64,000 nucleotides of DNA from Lichenicola sp965198575 (GTDB taxonomy: Bacteria > Pseudomonadota > Alphaproteobacteria > Acetobacterales > Acetobacteraceae), in contig NZ_OZ240671.1 of NCBI RefSeq assembly GCF_965198575.1, positions 1,488,001 through 1,552,000 of the forward strand. The letters are read 5' to 3'. Made by a program: the position numbers and the translations under genes. The notes under the pieces are model-generated. The model was not told where the DNA came from. It saw nothing but the letters and a program-made list of their open reading frames with translations, and did not search any database. This document shows, piece by piece, positions 52,936 through 61,449 of this stretch (its first letter is position 1; each line of letters starts with the position of its first letter).

Positions 52936-54552
52936 TCATTCCTGGACGTCGGCGGTCACGATCAGGCGCATCAGGCTGTCCAGCCGATCCGCCTCGGCCG
53001 GCGGCTTGTCCGTCCGCAAGCGTCCGACCCGCGGAAATCGTAACGCGACCCCGGATTTGTGCCGGGTCGAGCGTTGCGCGGCGTCGAAGGCGATCTCCAG
53101 CACGATCCCGTTGCGCGGTTCATGCTCGACCTCCCGGACCGGCCCGAAACGCTGCGTCGTGTTGTTGCGGATCCAGCGATCCAGCACCACCAGCTCGGCA
53201 TCCGTGAAACCGGAATAGGCCTTGCCCACCGGCACCAGCTCCTCGTCACCGGTCTCCGTCTCGCGCCACAGGCCGAAGGTGTAGTCGGAATAGAACGAGC
53301 TGCGCTTGCCGTGACCGCGCTGGGCATACATCAGCACCGCGTCGATGGTCAGCGGATCGCGCTTCCACTTCCACCACAGTCCCTTCGGCCGCCCGGGCAG
53401 GTACGGACTGTCGCGGCGCTTCAACATCAGCCCCTCGATCGAGGCGGCACGCGCTCCATCGCGCAGCACCGACAACGCCTCGATCGAGGGCGCCTGGATG
53501 ATCTCCGACAGGTCCATCCGGTCTGGCGCCTCGCGTGCGTGGAAGGCCTCCAGCCTGGCCCGCCGATCGGTGAAGGGCAGCGGCCGCAGGTCCTCGCCCT
53601 GGTCGAACAGGATGTCGTAGAGCCGCACCCAGACCGGGAACTGCGCCATCATCCGGGCGGTCGGCGACTTTCGGTTCAGCCGCTGCTGCAGGTCGGCGAA
53701 CGGCGCCACCACGCCGTCGCGCAGCACCAGCAGCTCGCCGTCCAGTACCGCGTCGAAGCCGAGCCGTTCGACGATCTCCGGAAACGCCAGCGAGATGTCG
53801 TCGGCGCCGCGCGAATAGACCCGCCGGCCGCCAGGGGTCGACACCAGCTGCACCCGGATGCCGTCCCATTTCCACTCGGCCGCGAAGGCATCGAACGGCA
53901 GTGCGGCCAGGTCCGGCGGCTCCAGCGGGTGCGCCAGCATCGGCGGCCGGAACACCGGCGCATCCTGCGGATCGGGACGCTCGCCGTGTCCCTCCACCCA
54001 GGCGAACAGGTCGGTGTACGGCGGTGACAGGCCGTGCCACACCTCCTCGATGTCGTCGGCAGCGATGCGGCCGCCGCTGAGTTCCGCGAGCGCCAGCTTG
54101 GCGAGCCTCACCGACGCACCGACCCTGAGTGCCCCGGTGATCAGCTTCAGGATCGCCAGCCTGACGGCCGGGGACGACGCATCGAGCCACCCCGCCACCA
54201 GCGTCGCCAGTTCGGCCTTGGGGGTGACGGCGAGCGCCTCCACCACTTCGGCGAGCAGCGGTGGCGGAGCATTGACCTGACGCTCTGGCCACATCAGCGC
54301 CACGGTCTCCGCCAGGTCGCCGACATAATCGTATGACCAGGCGAACAGCACCGGATCGGTGCGGCTCTCCGCCAGCGCACGGATCAGGCCCGGCTTGGCA
54401 GCCTGGAACGAGAGCTCGCCGGTCAGTGCGGCCAGGCCGATGCCGCGGTCCGGGTCCGGCTCGGTCTCGAAGAACCGCCGCAGCAGGGCGATCTTGGCGA
54501 GCCGCCCCGGGCTCAGGGTCAGCCGCTCGAGCAGTTCGGCAAAGGCGATCAT
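52936..54552 (-). CDS. ATP-dependent DNA ligase (ligase-associated repair type)
   Basis: This 538-residue protein has an N-terminal helical DNA-binding domain (about 1-200). The nucleotidyltransferase motif I, AEWKWDGIRV, has the adenylated Lys228. FDAVLDGELLV (motif III) and EGLMLKRRDSPYLPGRPKGL (motif IV) follow, then WWKWKRD (motif V) and an OB-fold. It seals nicks using ATP. The start overlaps the stop of the exonuclease gene by 4 bp (ATGA). In many alphaproteobacteria this ligase and exonuclease occur with an Lhr-type helicase and a phosphoesterase; those two are absent here. Confidence 0.93.
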   Translation of the reverse strand: MIAFAELLERLTLSPGRLAKIALLRRFFETEPDPDRGIGLAALTGELSFQAAKPGLIRALAESRTDPVLFAWSYDYVGDLAETVALMWPERQVNAPPPLLAEVVEALAVTPKAELATLVAGWLDASSPAVRLAILKLITGALRVGASVRLAKLALAELSGGRIAADDIEEVWHGLSPPYTDLFAWVEGHGERPDPQDAPVFRPPMLAHPLEPPDLAALPFDAFAAEWKWDGIRVQLVSTPGGRRVYSRGADDISLAFPEIVERLGFDAVLDGELLVLRDGVVAPFADLQQRLNRKSPTARMMAQFPVWVRLYDILFDQGEDLRPLPFTDRRARLEAFHAREAPDRMDLSEIIQAPSIEALSVLRDGARAASIEGLMLKRRDSPYLPGRPKGLWWKWKRDPLTIDAVLMYAQRGHGKRSSFYSDYTFGLWRETETGDEELVPVGKAYSGFTDAELVVLDRWIRNNTTQRFGPVREVEHEPRNGIVLEIAFDAAQRSTRHKSGVALRFPRVGRLRTDKPPAEADRLDSLMRLIVTADVQE

Positions 54553-55616
54553 GCGGGGAGCGCTGTCTCGGAAGCGGGCGCGTCGGTTGCCTTGGCGCCG
54601 TCCTCCCCCTCCTCCTCGTCGCCATACCCGACTAGGCGCAATGCGCGGCCCCGTCGCCCCTGACCGGCCGCTGCATGGATCAGCGCTTCCTCCCGGCCAT
54701 GGGTGACCCAGATCTCGGGCGCGTCGACATCGATGAGGGTCCGGCAGAGCTCGTCCCAGTCGGCATGATCGGAAATCACCAGCGGCAGTTCGACGCCCTT
54801 CGCCTTCGCCCGCTGCCGCACCCGCATCCAGCCGGACGCGAGGCAGGTGACCGGATCCGCCAGCCGCCTGGCCCAGCGATCGGCGATCGCGGAGGGTGGC
54901 GCCAGTACGATCGCGCCGGCGAGCTCGGCCTTCGCCGCGACGGTCGCCGGACGCAGGTCGCCCAGCGGCACCCCCATCGCCTCATAGGCCCGACACACCG
55001 ACATGAGCGCCCCGTGCAGATAGAGCGGCCCGTCCCAGCCGGCCTCACGGATGAGCCGGATCAGCCGCTGGCATTTCCCGAGCGCGTAGCAGCCGACGAC
55101 GTGGGTGCGCTCGGGGAACAGCCGCACGCTGTCGATCAGGCGCGCCACCTCGCCCGCCGGTGGCGGATGGCGAAACACCGGCAGCCCGAACGTCGCCTCG
55201 GTGACGAACACGTCGCAGGCAATCGGTTCGAAGGGCAGGCAGGTCGGGTCGGCGACACGCTTGTAGTCACCGGAAACGACTGCGCGGCTGCCCTGCCACT
55301 CCATCGCCACCTGGGCACTGCCGAGTACGTGGCCGGCCGGCTGCAACCACAACCGCACGCCCCCTTGGGTCACGACCTCGCCGTAGCCGACCGCCTGCTG
55401 CGCCCGCCCGGACCGGCCTTCGCCCATCCGGACGTCCATGATCGCCAGTGTTTCCGCCGTCGCCAGCACGTTGGCATGGCCTGGCCGGGCATGGTCGGCG
55501 TGGGCGTGGGTGATGACGGCGCGGTCGACCGGATTGACCGGGTCGATGAAGAAGCCGCCAGGCTCGCAATAGAGCCCATCGGGCAGCACCTTCAGCCATG
55601 TGTCGGGATGCGGCAT
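54549..55616 (-). CDS. Ligase-associated DNA exonuclease (metallo-beta-lactamase fold)
   Basis: The ATG at 55614-55616 gives 355 residues; a GTG at 55664 would add 16. The metal site shows THAHADHARPGHANV (HxHxDH) and, further on, GHVLGSAQV and VSGDYKRV. A C-terminal beta-CASP-like region contains YALGKCQRLIRLI and VISDHADWDELCR. Its relatives are SNM1/Artemis-like nucleases. It is translationally coupled to the ATP-dependent ligase, forming a repair pair that probably trims and seals strand breaks. Confidence 0.9.
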   Translation of the reverse strand: MPHPDTWLKVLPDGLYCEPGGFFIDPVNPVDRAVITHAHADHARPGHANVLATAETLAIMDVRMGEGRSGRAQQAVGYGEVVTQGGVRLWLQPAGHVLGSAQVAMEWQGSRAVVSGDYKRVADPTCLPFEPIACDVFVTEATFGLPVFRHPPPAGEVARLIDSVRLFPERTHVVGCYALGKCQRLIRLIREAGWDGPLYLHGALMSVCRAYEAMGVPLGDLRPATVAAKAELAGAIVLAPPSAIADRWARRLADPVTCLASGWMRVRQRAKAKGVELPLVISDHADWDELCRTLIDVDAPEIWVTHGREEALIHAAAGQGRRGRALRLVGYGDEEEGEDGAKATDAPASETALPA

Positions 55617-55739
55617 CGAGACCAAAGTCCGACAGGTCGCTTGTGGTTGCGCCGGCCTGGGCACCGGTTTCGCGAACAGGCTGAAACCGCCCGCCCGGCC
55701 CCGCTCTTAAGAGGCCAGGAAGCGGTGGGAACGATCATC

Positions 55740-56207
55740 ATGAGCGGATTTTTTTCGGGCGGCCTTGGCTCACTCGGTGGCCTGGTCGAGGGCAGCGGCG
55801 GCACCAACGCAGCGGGCGGCCTGCTGTCCGAAGTGTTCAACGCGGCCGGCGGCGTCCCCGGCATCGTCTCGAAGTTCGAGCAGGCGGGGCTGGGCGACAA
55901 GGTTCAGTCATGGGTCGGCCAGGGCAGCAACCTGCCGGTTGCGGTCGAGGACATCGAGCGCGTGTTCCCGCCGCAGCAGATCGAGAGCTTTGCCGAGGCG
56001 CACGGGATCCCGGCCGGGACCGCGAGTCAGCTGCTGGCGCACCTGCTGCCGCACGCGATCGACAACCAGACGCCGGACGGACAAGTGCCCGGCGGCCAGG
56101 CGTCGGACGAGCCGTCGCAAGCCGGGACAGGCTCCGCCGCACAGGGCGCACCGTCGCAGGGGTTAGATTTCGGCGGCCTAGTGCAGCGGTTGACGGGCGG
56201 AGATTGA
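55740..56207 (+). CDS. YidB-like (DUF937) protein
   Basis: This 155-residue protein has a Gly-rich N-terminus (MSGFFSGGLGSLGGLVEGSG) followed by GVPGIVSKFEQAGLGDKVQS and WVGQGSNLPVAVEDIERVF, the DUF937/YidB signature, and a Pro/Gln-rich low-complexity tail. There is no signal peptide or membrane helix. Function is unknown. It is divergent from the exonuclease-ligase operon; a 10-bp palindrome (CTCTTAAGAG, 55704-55713) lies in the shared space. Confidence 0.8.
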   Translation: MSGFFSGGLGSLGGLVEGSGGTNAAGGLLSEVFNAAGGVPGIVSKFEQAGLGDKVQSWVGQGSNLPVAVEDIERVFPPQQIESFAEAHGIPAGTASQLLAHLLPHAIDNQTPDGQVPGGQASDEPSQAGTGSAAQGAPSQGLDFGGLVQRLTGGD

Positions 56208-56270
56208 TCCGCAGGCGGAACGGGTCCACGGTGCGGCGGCTGTAGCCGCACCATCGGGGAAGACGAGTTG

Positions 56271-56783
56271 ATGAGCATCCTGGATCGCAAGACGGCGTGG
56301 ACGGCAGCCGGGCTGGGCCTGTCGCTGGTGTGTGTCGGTGCCCTGCCGGCGAACGCCCTGAGCAGCAAGGAATGCGGCGTCAAGTTCCAGGCCGCAAAGA
56401 CTGCCGGCACGCTGAACGGCCAGAACTACAAGGCCTTCCGGACCGCCGAGTGTTCCAATGCCGCTGTTGCGGCCACCGACACCCCGGCGCCGGCCGCCAC
56501 GACTTCGCCCGCTCCGACGGCAGGCTCGGCGCCGGCGACGGTCGCATCGACCACCACGGCACCCGCCAAGGCAGATGCCGCCACCGCCGCCGTCGGCACT
56601 GCGACCTTCCCGACCGCGGTGAATACCAAATACGCCAGCGACAAGCCCGGCAAGGCCCGCATGGAGACCTGTCTCGACCAGTACAAGGCGAACAAGGCGT
56701 CGGGCGCCAATGGCGGGATGAACTGGATCCAGAAGGGCGGGGGCTACTACAGCGCGTGCAGCAAGCGGCTCAAGGGCGCCTGA
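56271..56783 (+). CDS. Secreted small protein with Cys-containing terminal modules, unknown
   Basis: The ATG at 56271 gives 170 residues. The signal peptide ends near LPANALS. A short N-terminal module (SSKECGVKFQAAKTAGTLNG, then YKAFRTAEC) is separated by an Ala/Pro/Thr-rich linker from a C-terminal module (RMETCLDQYKANKASGANGG, then MNWIQKGGGYYSACSKRLKG). Each module has two Cys and similar Lys/Ala/Asn spacing, so they may be related repeats. It is probably periplasmic, with possible disulfides. Similar proteins occur in alphaproteobacteria but are uncharacterised. Confidence 0.6.
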   Translation: MSILDRKTAWTAAGLGLSLVCVGALPANALSSKECGVKFQAAKTAGTLNGQNYKAFRTAECSNAAVAATDTPAPAATTSPAPTAGSAPATVASTTTAPAKADAATAAVGTATFPTAVNTKYASDKPGKARMETCLDQYKANKASGANGGMNWIQKGGGYYSACSKRLKGA

Positions 56784-56789
56784 TCAACC

Positions 56790-57743
56790 CTACTCCGCGG
56801 CAACCCGGCGACGGCGTTTGCGGGTGAGCAGCCGCCAGGACAGCGCCAGACCGGCACGCTGCTGCGCCAGCCACGATCCGCTGGCCAGCGCCTCGGGGGC
56901 GCGGAGGTCGCCGGTCTCGATCACGTCGCGGCGAAAGTCGGCAGTACGCAGAGCCATGTCCCACCATGGGAACACGCCGCCGTAATTGCAGGAATTGCGG
57001 CCGCTGGCGTCGAGCCCGTGATGCGCGCGGTGAAACTGCGGCGACACCAGCAGCCGCTCGCCGATGCGCCCAAACGAGATCCGCGTGTTGGCGTGGCTGA
57101 AGCTCTCGACCAGCCGCAAGGTCAGCACCAGCAGCGGAAACTGCATCGGCGGCACCCCGATCAGCAGCCCGGCGCCGATGAACCACACGTATGTGATCAC
57201 GTCGTCGAGCACATGATTGCGATCATCGGACCAGAACGTCATCTGGCGTTGGGCGTGATGCAGCGCATGCAGGCCGTACCACCAGCCGAAGGTGTGGCTG
57301 AAACGGTGGCGCCAATAATCGGCGAAATCCAGCACCACGGCGTAGATGAAGAAGGTCAGCACCGGCATGCCGAGCAGTGCCGGGAACAGTCCCTCAAGCG
57401 TCGGCGGGATGTAGCCGTGGTCGGTGAGCCAGCCGTTCATCGCCGTCTGGATCCAGTAGAACCCGAAGAAGGTGACCAGCGGGAACACGCCGATCCGCGC
57501 GATCAGCGTGTAGAACACGTCCATCGCGACGGTTTCGCGCCGCTCCCAGCGGATCAGCGGCCAGAAGCGCTCGGCCGGCACGCAGATGGCGTAATTGATC
57601 AGCACCTGCAGCACGCCATAGACCGCGAACAGCGCCCACATGAAGGACACGTCTTCCCACTGCATCTCGCCGGTGCGGAACAGGATCGGCAGCAGGATGG
57701 TCTCGTGGATCCAGCCAGCGATCCAGGCGAACGGGTCGATCAC
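56790..57743 (-). CDS. Fatty-acid hydroxylase / sterol desaturase family membrane protein
   Basis: A GTG at 57741-57743, with AAGGAGAA 11 bases upstream, gives 317 residues; an ATG at 57872 would add 43 residues that do not fit the family. There are four or more membrane helices with the three di-iron His boxes: HRFSH, HALHH and HRAHH. The family oxidises C-H bonds of lipid or sterol-like substrates (for example hopanoids or fatty acids) at the membrane. The C-terminus is Arg/Lys-rich (LLTRKRRRRV). The substrate is not determined by sequence. Confidence 0.8.
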   Translation of the reverse strand: MIDPFAWIAGWIHETILLPILFRTGEMQWEDVSFMWALFAVYGVLQVLINYAICVPAERFWPLIRWERRETVAMDVFYTLIARIGVFPLVTFFGFYWIQTAMNGWLTDHGYIPPTLEGLFPALLGMPVLTFFIYAVVLDFADYWRHRFSHTFGWWYGLHALHHAQRQMTFWSDDRNHVLDDVITYVWFIGAGLLIGVPPMQFPLLVLTLRLVESFSHANTRISFGRIGERLLVSPQFHRAHHGLDASGRNSCNYGGVFPWWDMALRTADFRRDVIETGDLRAPEALASGSWLAQQRAGLALSWRLLTRKRRRRVAAE

Positions 57744-57968
57744 GACAACGGGTTCTCCTTGCAGATCCGGCTTGCCGGCCAGGTCGGACGTCTTGGCGTC
57801 AGGGTAGCGCAACCGCGGACCGCCGGGAATGCTCGGCACCCAGCCCCCTGGCAGGCCCGCGCGGATGGCCATATCTTGTGCGAGGCGGAGAGGTCCCTGC
57901 TATATCGGCGGACGCCGCGGCCGGACTCGCCTGGTTGTCGCCAGGTGCGCCCGATTGGAGAGTTATGG

Positions 57969-58331
57969 ATGGCCGCACGCCGGCTGCTGATCGTCGAGGA
58001 CGAATTCCTCATCAGGATGACACTGGCCGAGGTCCTGGCCGATGACGGATTCGAGGTCGTCGAAGCCGGGGATGGCGACGAAGCGCTGGCGGCGCTGCAA
58101 CGCGAGCCGGATCTCGCCGTGATGCTGACCGACATCCAGCTGCCGGGCTCGCTCAACGGTCGTGAACTCGCCGCCCGCGCGCGGGAGAGCCGGCCGAACC
58201 TGCCGGTGATCTTCATGAGCGGGCGACCCGATCCGGATGCGGTGACGAGCCCGTTCGACCTGCACGTCAACAAGCCCTATCTGCCGTCGACGATGTCGGC
58301 CGCGGTGCGCCGCCTGCTCGGCGACAGCTAG
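57969..58331 (+). CDS. Single-domain response regulator (CheY-like)
   Basis: The ATG at 57969, behind GGAG, gives 120 residues; the overlapping long frame upstream is a shadow of the desaturase gene. A complete receiver domain is seen: acidic pair in LLIVEDEFLI, phospho-acceptor Asp in VMLTDIQLPG, Ser in VIFMSGR and Lys in VNKPYLP. There is no output domain. It is like FixJ-linked or hybrid-kinase-linked alphaproteobacterial receivers. The hybrid kinase at 61450 is a possible partner, but nothing in the sequence proves it. Confidence 0.9.
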   Translation: MAARRLLIVEDEFLIRMTLAEVLADDGFEVVEAGDGDEALAALQREPDLAVMLTDIQLPGSLNGRELAARARESRPNLPVIFMSGRPDPDAVTSPFDLHVNKPYLPSTMSAAVRRLLGDS

Positions 58332-58362
58332 ACCCGATGATGCGCATGACCGGAGCGGCCTG

Positions 58363-60081
58363 ATGTCGGGAGCCAACCGCCGCCCGCGACCGGCCTCGCG
58401 CGCCGCCTCCCGGATACGGGATCCGAAGCCGCCACTGGACCACCGGGCGGTCGTCAAGGCGAGCTTCGATGCGCTGCAGGATGGCCGCTTCGCCGAAGCG
58501 CGGCAGGTGCTGCTCCCGCTCATGCAGGGCTCGGTCGCGGAATACGATTTCGAGACGCGCCTGCTGATCGGGCTGACCCTGGCGGCCACCGGCGAACCGC
58601 TCCGTGCGGCCCCGCTCCTGAATGCGATCGCCGCCGAGCGACCACAGTCGCTGCACCCGTGCATGGACCTGTCGACACTGCTCCACAAGCAGCAGCGGCG
58701 CGCGGATGCCGAGCCCGCCTTCCACGCCTGCCTGGAACTCACCCCAGACGATGCCAGGCTGCGGCTCGGGCTCGCCCAGCTGCTCAACGACCTGTACCGC
58801 TTCGACGAGGCGCTCCGGGAGATCGACCGCAGCATCGCCGACATGCCCGGCTACCATCCGTCGCGCAACCAGCGGGCGATCATTCTCGCCGCCCTCGGAC
58901 GCACCGACGAGGCCCTGGCCGAGTTCCGCCACGTGGTCGCCGAGGATGCCGGCAATTCTGCCGCCTGGGCGAATATCGGCTGCACGCTTGCCGCGGAGGG
59001 CGCGTTCGAAGAGGCCCTGTCGGCCTATCGCCGCAGCATCCAGCTCAAGCCGGCGGAGCCGCAGGTGCGGCTGAACCACTCGATCTGCCTGCTCAAGGCC
59101 GGCCGCATGGTTCAGGGCTGGCACGAGCACGAATGGCGGCTGCGACTGCCGGGGCACACCCAGCTGCCGATCGGCAAGCTGCTTCCCAACCTCACCCCGC
59201 GCAGCGACTTCACCGGCCGGACCATCCTGGTCACCCACGAGGAGGGCATCGGCGACACGCTGATGTACTTGCGCTACGTGCCGCTGCTGAGCCGGCTCGG
59301 CGCCAAGGTGATCGTCTGGGTGCCGCAGAACCTGGCCCGGCTGTGCGCCCGGGTGGAAGGCGTCTCGGGGGTGATCGTCGCCGACCAGGTGACCCTCGAG
59401 GCGGACTGGCACTGCCCGTTCATCAGCCTGCCGCGGGCTTTTGCCGGCACCGAGCACATCTGGGGCCAGTTGCCGCCCTATCTCCACACCGATCCCGGCT
59501 GTGTCGCGGAGGCAGCGTCGCGGCTGCCGAAATCGCCGCGGATCGACCCGCTGATCGACCCGTTGGGATATGCGTCGATACCGAAGCTGCGCGTCGGGCT
59601 GGTGTGGGGCGGCGCGCCACGGCCGGAGTTCCTGGCGGCCAACGCGATCGACCGCAAGCGGAGCACCTCGTTGCGCCAGTTGGCACCGCTCGCCGGGCTG
59701 CGCCACGTGGAGCTGGTCAGCCTGCAGCACGGACCTTACGCGGCGGAGCTGAACGATCCGCCGGCCGGCCTGTCGCTGTTCGACCCGATGGCGACGATCG
59801 AGGACATGGACGATACCGCCAACCTGATCCGCAACCTCGATGTTGTCGTCACGGTCGATACCTCGATCGTGCATCTCGCCGGCGGCCTCGGCGTGCCGAC
59901 GATCCTGATGGACCGCTACGACAATTGCTGGCGCTGGTTCCACGACCGCGAGGACAGCCCATGGTATCCCTCGGTGCGGATCGTCCGGCAGAAGCGCCAG
60001 GGCGACTGGGCCGGTGTGGTGGCGCGCGTTTTGCCGATGCTGCAGCAGATGGCGAACGCCAAACGCACCGGTTCCGACTGA
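58363..60081 (+). CDS. TPR-repeat protein with C-terminal glycosyltransferase 9-like domain
   Basis: This 572-residue protein has an Arg-rich N-terminus, then TPR units from about 30 to 240 (for example AWANIGCTLAAEGAFEEALS and RSIQLKPAEPQ). From about 285 a GT-B-like domain begins: ILVTHEEGIGDTLMYLRYVP, LRVGLVWGGAP, and VVTVDTSIVHLAGGLGVPTI, which resembles the heptosyltransferase/ADP-heptose-LPS (GT9) nucleotide-sugar site. Such TPR-GT fusions are common in alphaproteobacteria and are thought to act in glycosylation, but acceptors are unknown. The start follows GGAG. It sits 31 bp after the response regulator and converges on the lipase gene. Confidence 0.8.
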   Translation: MSGANRRPRPASRAASRIRDPKPPLDHRAVVKASFDALQDGRFAEARQVLLPLMQGSVAEYDFETRLLIGLTLAATGEPLRAAPLLNAIAAERPQSLHPCMDLSTLLHKQQRRADAEPAFHACLELTPDDARLRLGLAQLLNDLYRFDEALREIDRSIADMPGYHPSRNQRAIILAALGRTDEALAEFRHVVAEDAGNSAAWANIGCTLAAEGAFEEALSAYRRSIQLKPAEPQVRLNHSICLLKAGRMVQGWHEHEWRLRLPGHTQLPIGKLLPNLTPRSDFTGRTILVTHEEGIGDTLMYLRYVPLLSRLGAKVIVWVPQNLARLCARVEGVSGVIVADQVTLEADWHCPFISLPRAFAGTEHIWGQLPPYLHTDPGCVAEAASRLPKSPRIDPLIDPLGYASIPKLRVGLVWGGAPRPEFLAANAIDRKRSTSLRQLAPLAGLRHVELVSLQHGPYAAELNDPPAGLSLFDPMATIEDMDDTANLIRNLDVVVTVDTSIVHLAGGLGVPTILMDRYDNCWRWFHDREDSPWYPSVRIVRQKRQGDWAGVVARVLPMLQQMANAKRTGSD

Positions 60082-60085
60082 GCTG

Positions 60086-61363
60086 CTAGGCATGGATGTG
60101 GGAGATCGCCGCCGCATATCCGCCGGATGATGCCGCGGCGAGATGATCCACGAGTGCCGCGCCTCCGCCGAGGCTCGTCGGCCGGCCCCCGGAAAGGCTG
60201 TTCGCGATCCCTGCCAGAAGCGGGCCGAGCTTTGCGGGGTCGGTGAAGTCGGCTGCAAGCGATGGCAGGTCCGCCACGATGTCGGTGAATGCACCGGCAA
60301 AATCCGGCGCATGCACGAACGACGTGATCTCCGCCGACAGCACCGGAAATTCGCTCTGGAACGCGTGCAGCGCCACGGCGTAGCTCGATGCCTGCAGGAG
60401 TGTCGGAACGTCGGCGCGAAGCCTCGGCATGTCGCCCACGACGGTGGCCAGGATCGTCGAGAGAGCGACGGTGTGCAGCCCGTAAGCCGAGTTCGGAATT
60501 GCCGTCATGTTGGCCGCCGATGCATAGCCGGGCAGGCCGTGATAGGTGCCCAGCAGGCCGTAGAACGCGTTGGTCAGCGCGGTCACTTGTGCCGGCGTTG
60601 CGGGCGTCGCGCCGGACAGCAGCTGCGCCGGCGAATATCCGCCGATTGCGGCGGCGAACGGTGCCAGCGCTGCAGCGTCCGCGGCACTGCCGAGCTGCAC
60701 CACGCTGCCGTAATGATCCATCGCTTTGTTCGCGACGACGGCACTGGCCTTCTCCGCAGTGTCGGTTCCGTAATTGGCGAAAGGATCGCCCCTGTCGACA
60801 TAGTTGATGAAATCGGCGGCCGGTGTTGCAGGCGCGTGATAGCCGGGAATGCCGGAGGCCGCGAAGGATGCACCGGCGAGGCCGGTCTGCGACGCGACAT
60901 AGGAGGACAGCGTGCCCCCGAGGGAATGGCCGGTCACGTAGATCCGCGTGCCCGCGATGCCCTCGCTGGCGGCGACTGCCTGGACGTGCCTGGCAAAGCC
61001 GAGGGCGTCGGAGAATCCGGCAAGCTTCGATCCGGCGGTGCCGGCGATGATGCCGAGATCGAGCTGGTACTGCGCGGCGTTCGTCGTGCCCTGGTAGGCG
61101 ATGAGAACGTTGCCCGACCTGTCGATGAACGCGGTCGCGGTGACGCCGCTCGCCGTGGCGATCGTGACCGGCCGGCCTGCACTATCGAGCATCACCCGGA
61201 GGCCGAGCGATGCGGCAGCCTGTGGCTCATACGCAGCCTGGGCAGCCTGTTCCAGAACCTGGATCCCGGGCGCGGTGCTCGCGATCTTCTCGATCCCGTC
61301 GAGGAACACGCCGACGTTGCCGCCTGAGGGCGCGACACCGCCACCATTCACGCTCTGCATCAT
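60086..61363 (-). CDS. Lipase-like hydrolase with GHSLGG motif
   Basis: This 425-residue protein has a weak N-terminus with no clear signal peptide. An alpha/beta-hydrolase core of the lipase class 3 type is seen: LIAYQGTTNAAQYQLDLGI as the strand before the lid, YVTGHSLGGTLSSYVASQ with the nucleophile Ser, then FINYVDRGDPFANYG with a candidate Asp. The C-terminal 200 residues are Ala-rich and helical and are not recognised. It may be exported by a non-Sec route, as some Ca-dependent lipases are, but there is no RTX repeat. The two adjacent Met codons allow a start at 61363 or 61360. Confidence 0.7.
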   Translation of the reverse strand: MMQSVNGGGVAPSGGNVGVFLDGIEKIASTAPGIQVLEQAAQAAYEPQAAASLGLRVMLDSAGRPVTIATASGVTATAFIDRSGNVLIAYQGTTNAAQYQLDLGIIAGTAGSKLAGFSDALGFARHVQAVAASEGIAGTRIYVTGHSLGGTLSSYVASQTGLAGASFAASGIPGYHAPATPAADFINYVDRGDPFANYGTDTAEKASAVVANKAMDHYGSVVQLGSAADAAALAPFAAAIGGYSPAQLLSGATPATPAQVTALTNAFYGLLGTYHGLPGYASAANMTAIPNSAYGLHTVALSTILATVVGDMPRLRADVPTLLQASSYAVALHAFQSEFPVLSAEITSFVHAPDFAGAFTDIVADLPSLAADFTDPAKLGPLLAGIANSLSGGRPTSLGGGAALVDHLAAASSGGYAAAISHIHA

Positions 61364-61449
61364 GAGAACACCATCGAGAGGACGATCTCGATAATGACCG
61401 GCAGATCTTAACAGCAGGTTGACACGCCCGGCCGCACGGCTGCCGCGCT

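Noticed and set aside
55704..55713. CTCTTAAGAG palindrome between the exonuclease and YidB-like genes
   Set aside because: Too short and isolated to call an operator; noted only in the neighbouring gene entry.
57018..57968. N-terminal extension of the response regulator frame
   Set aside because: It is antisense to the desaturase gene; the receiver domain begins at the ATG at 57969.
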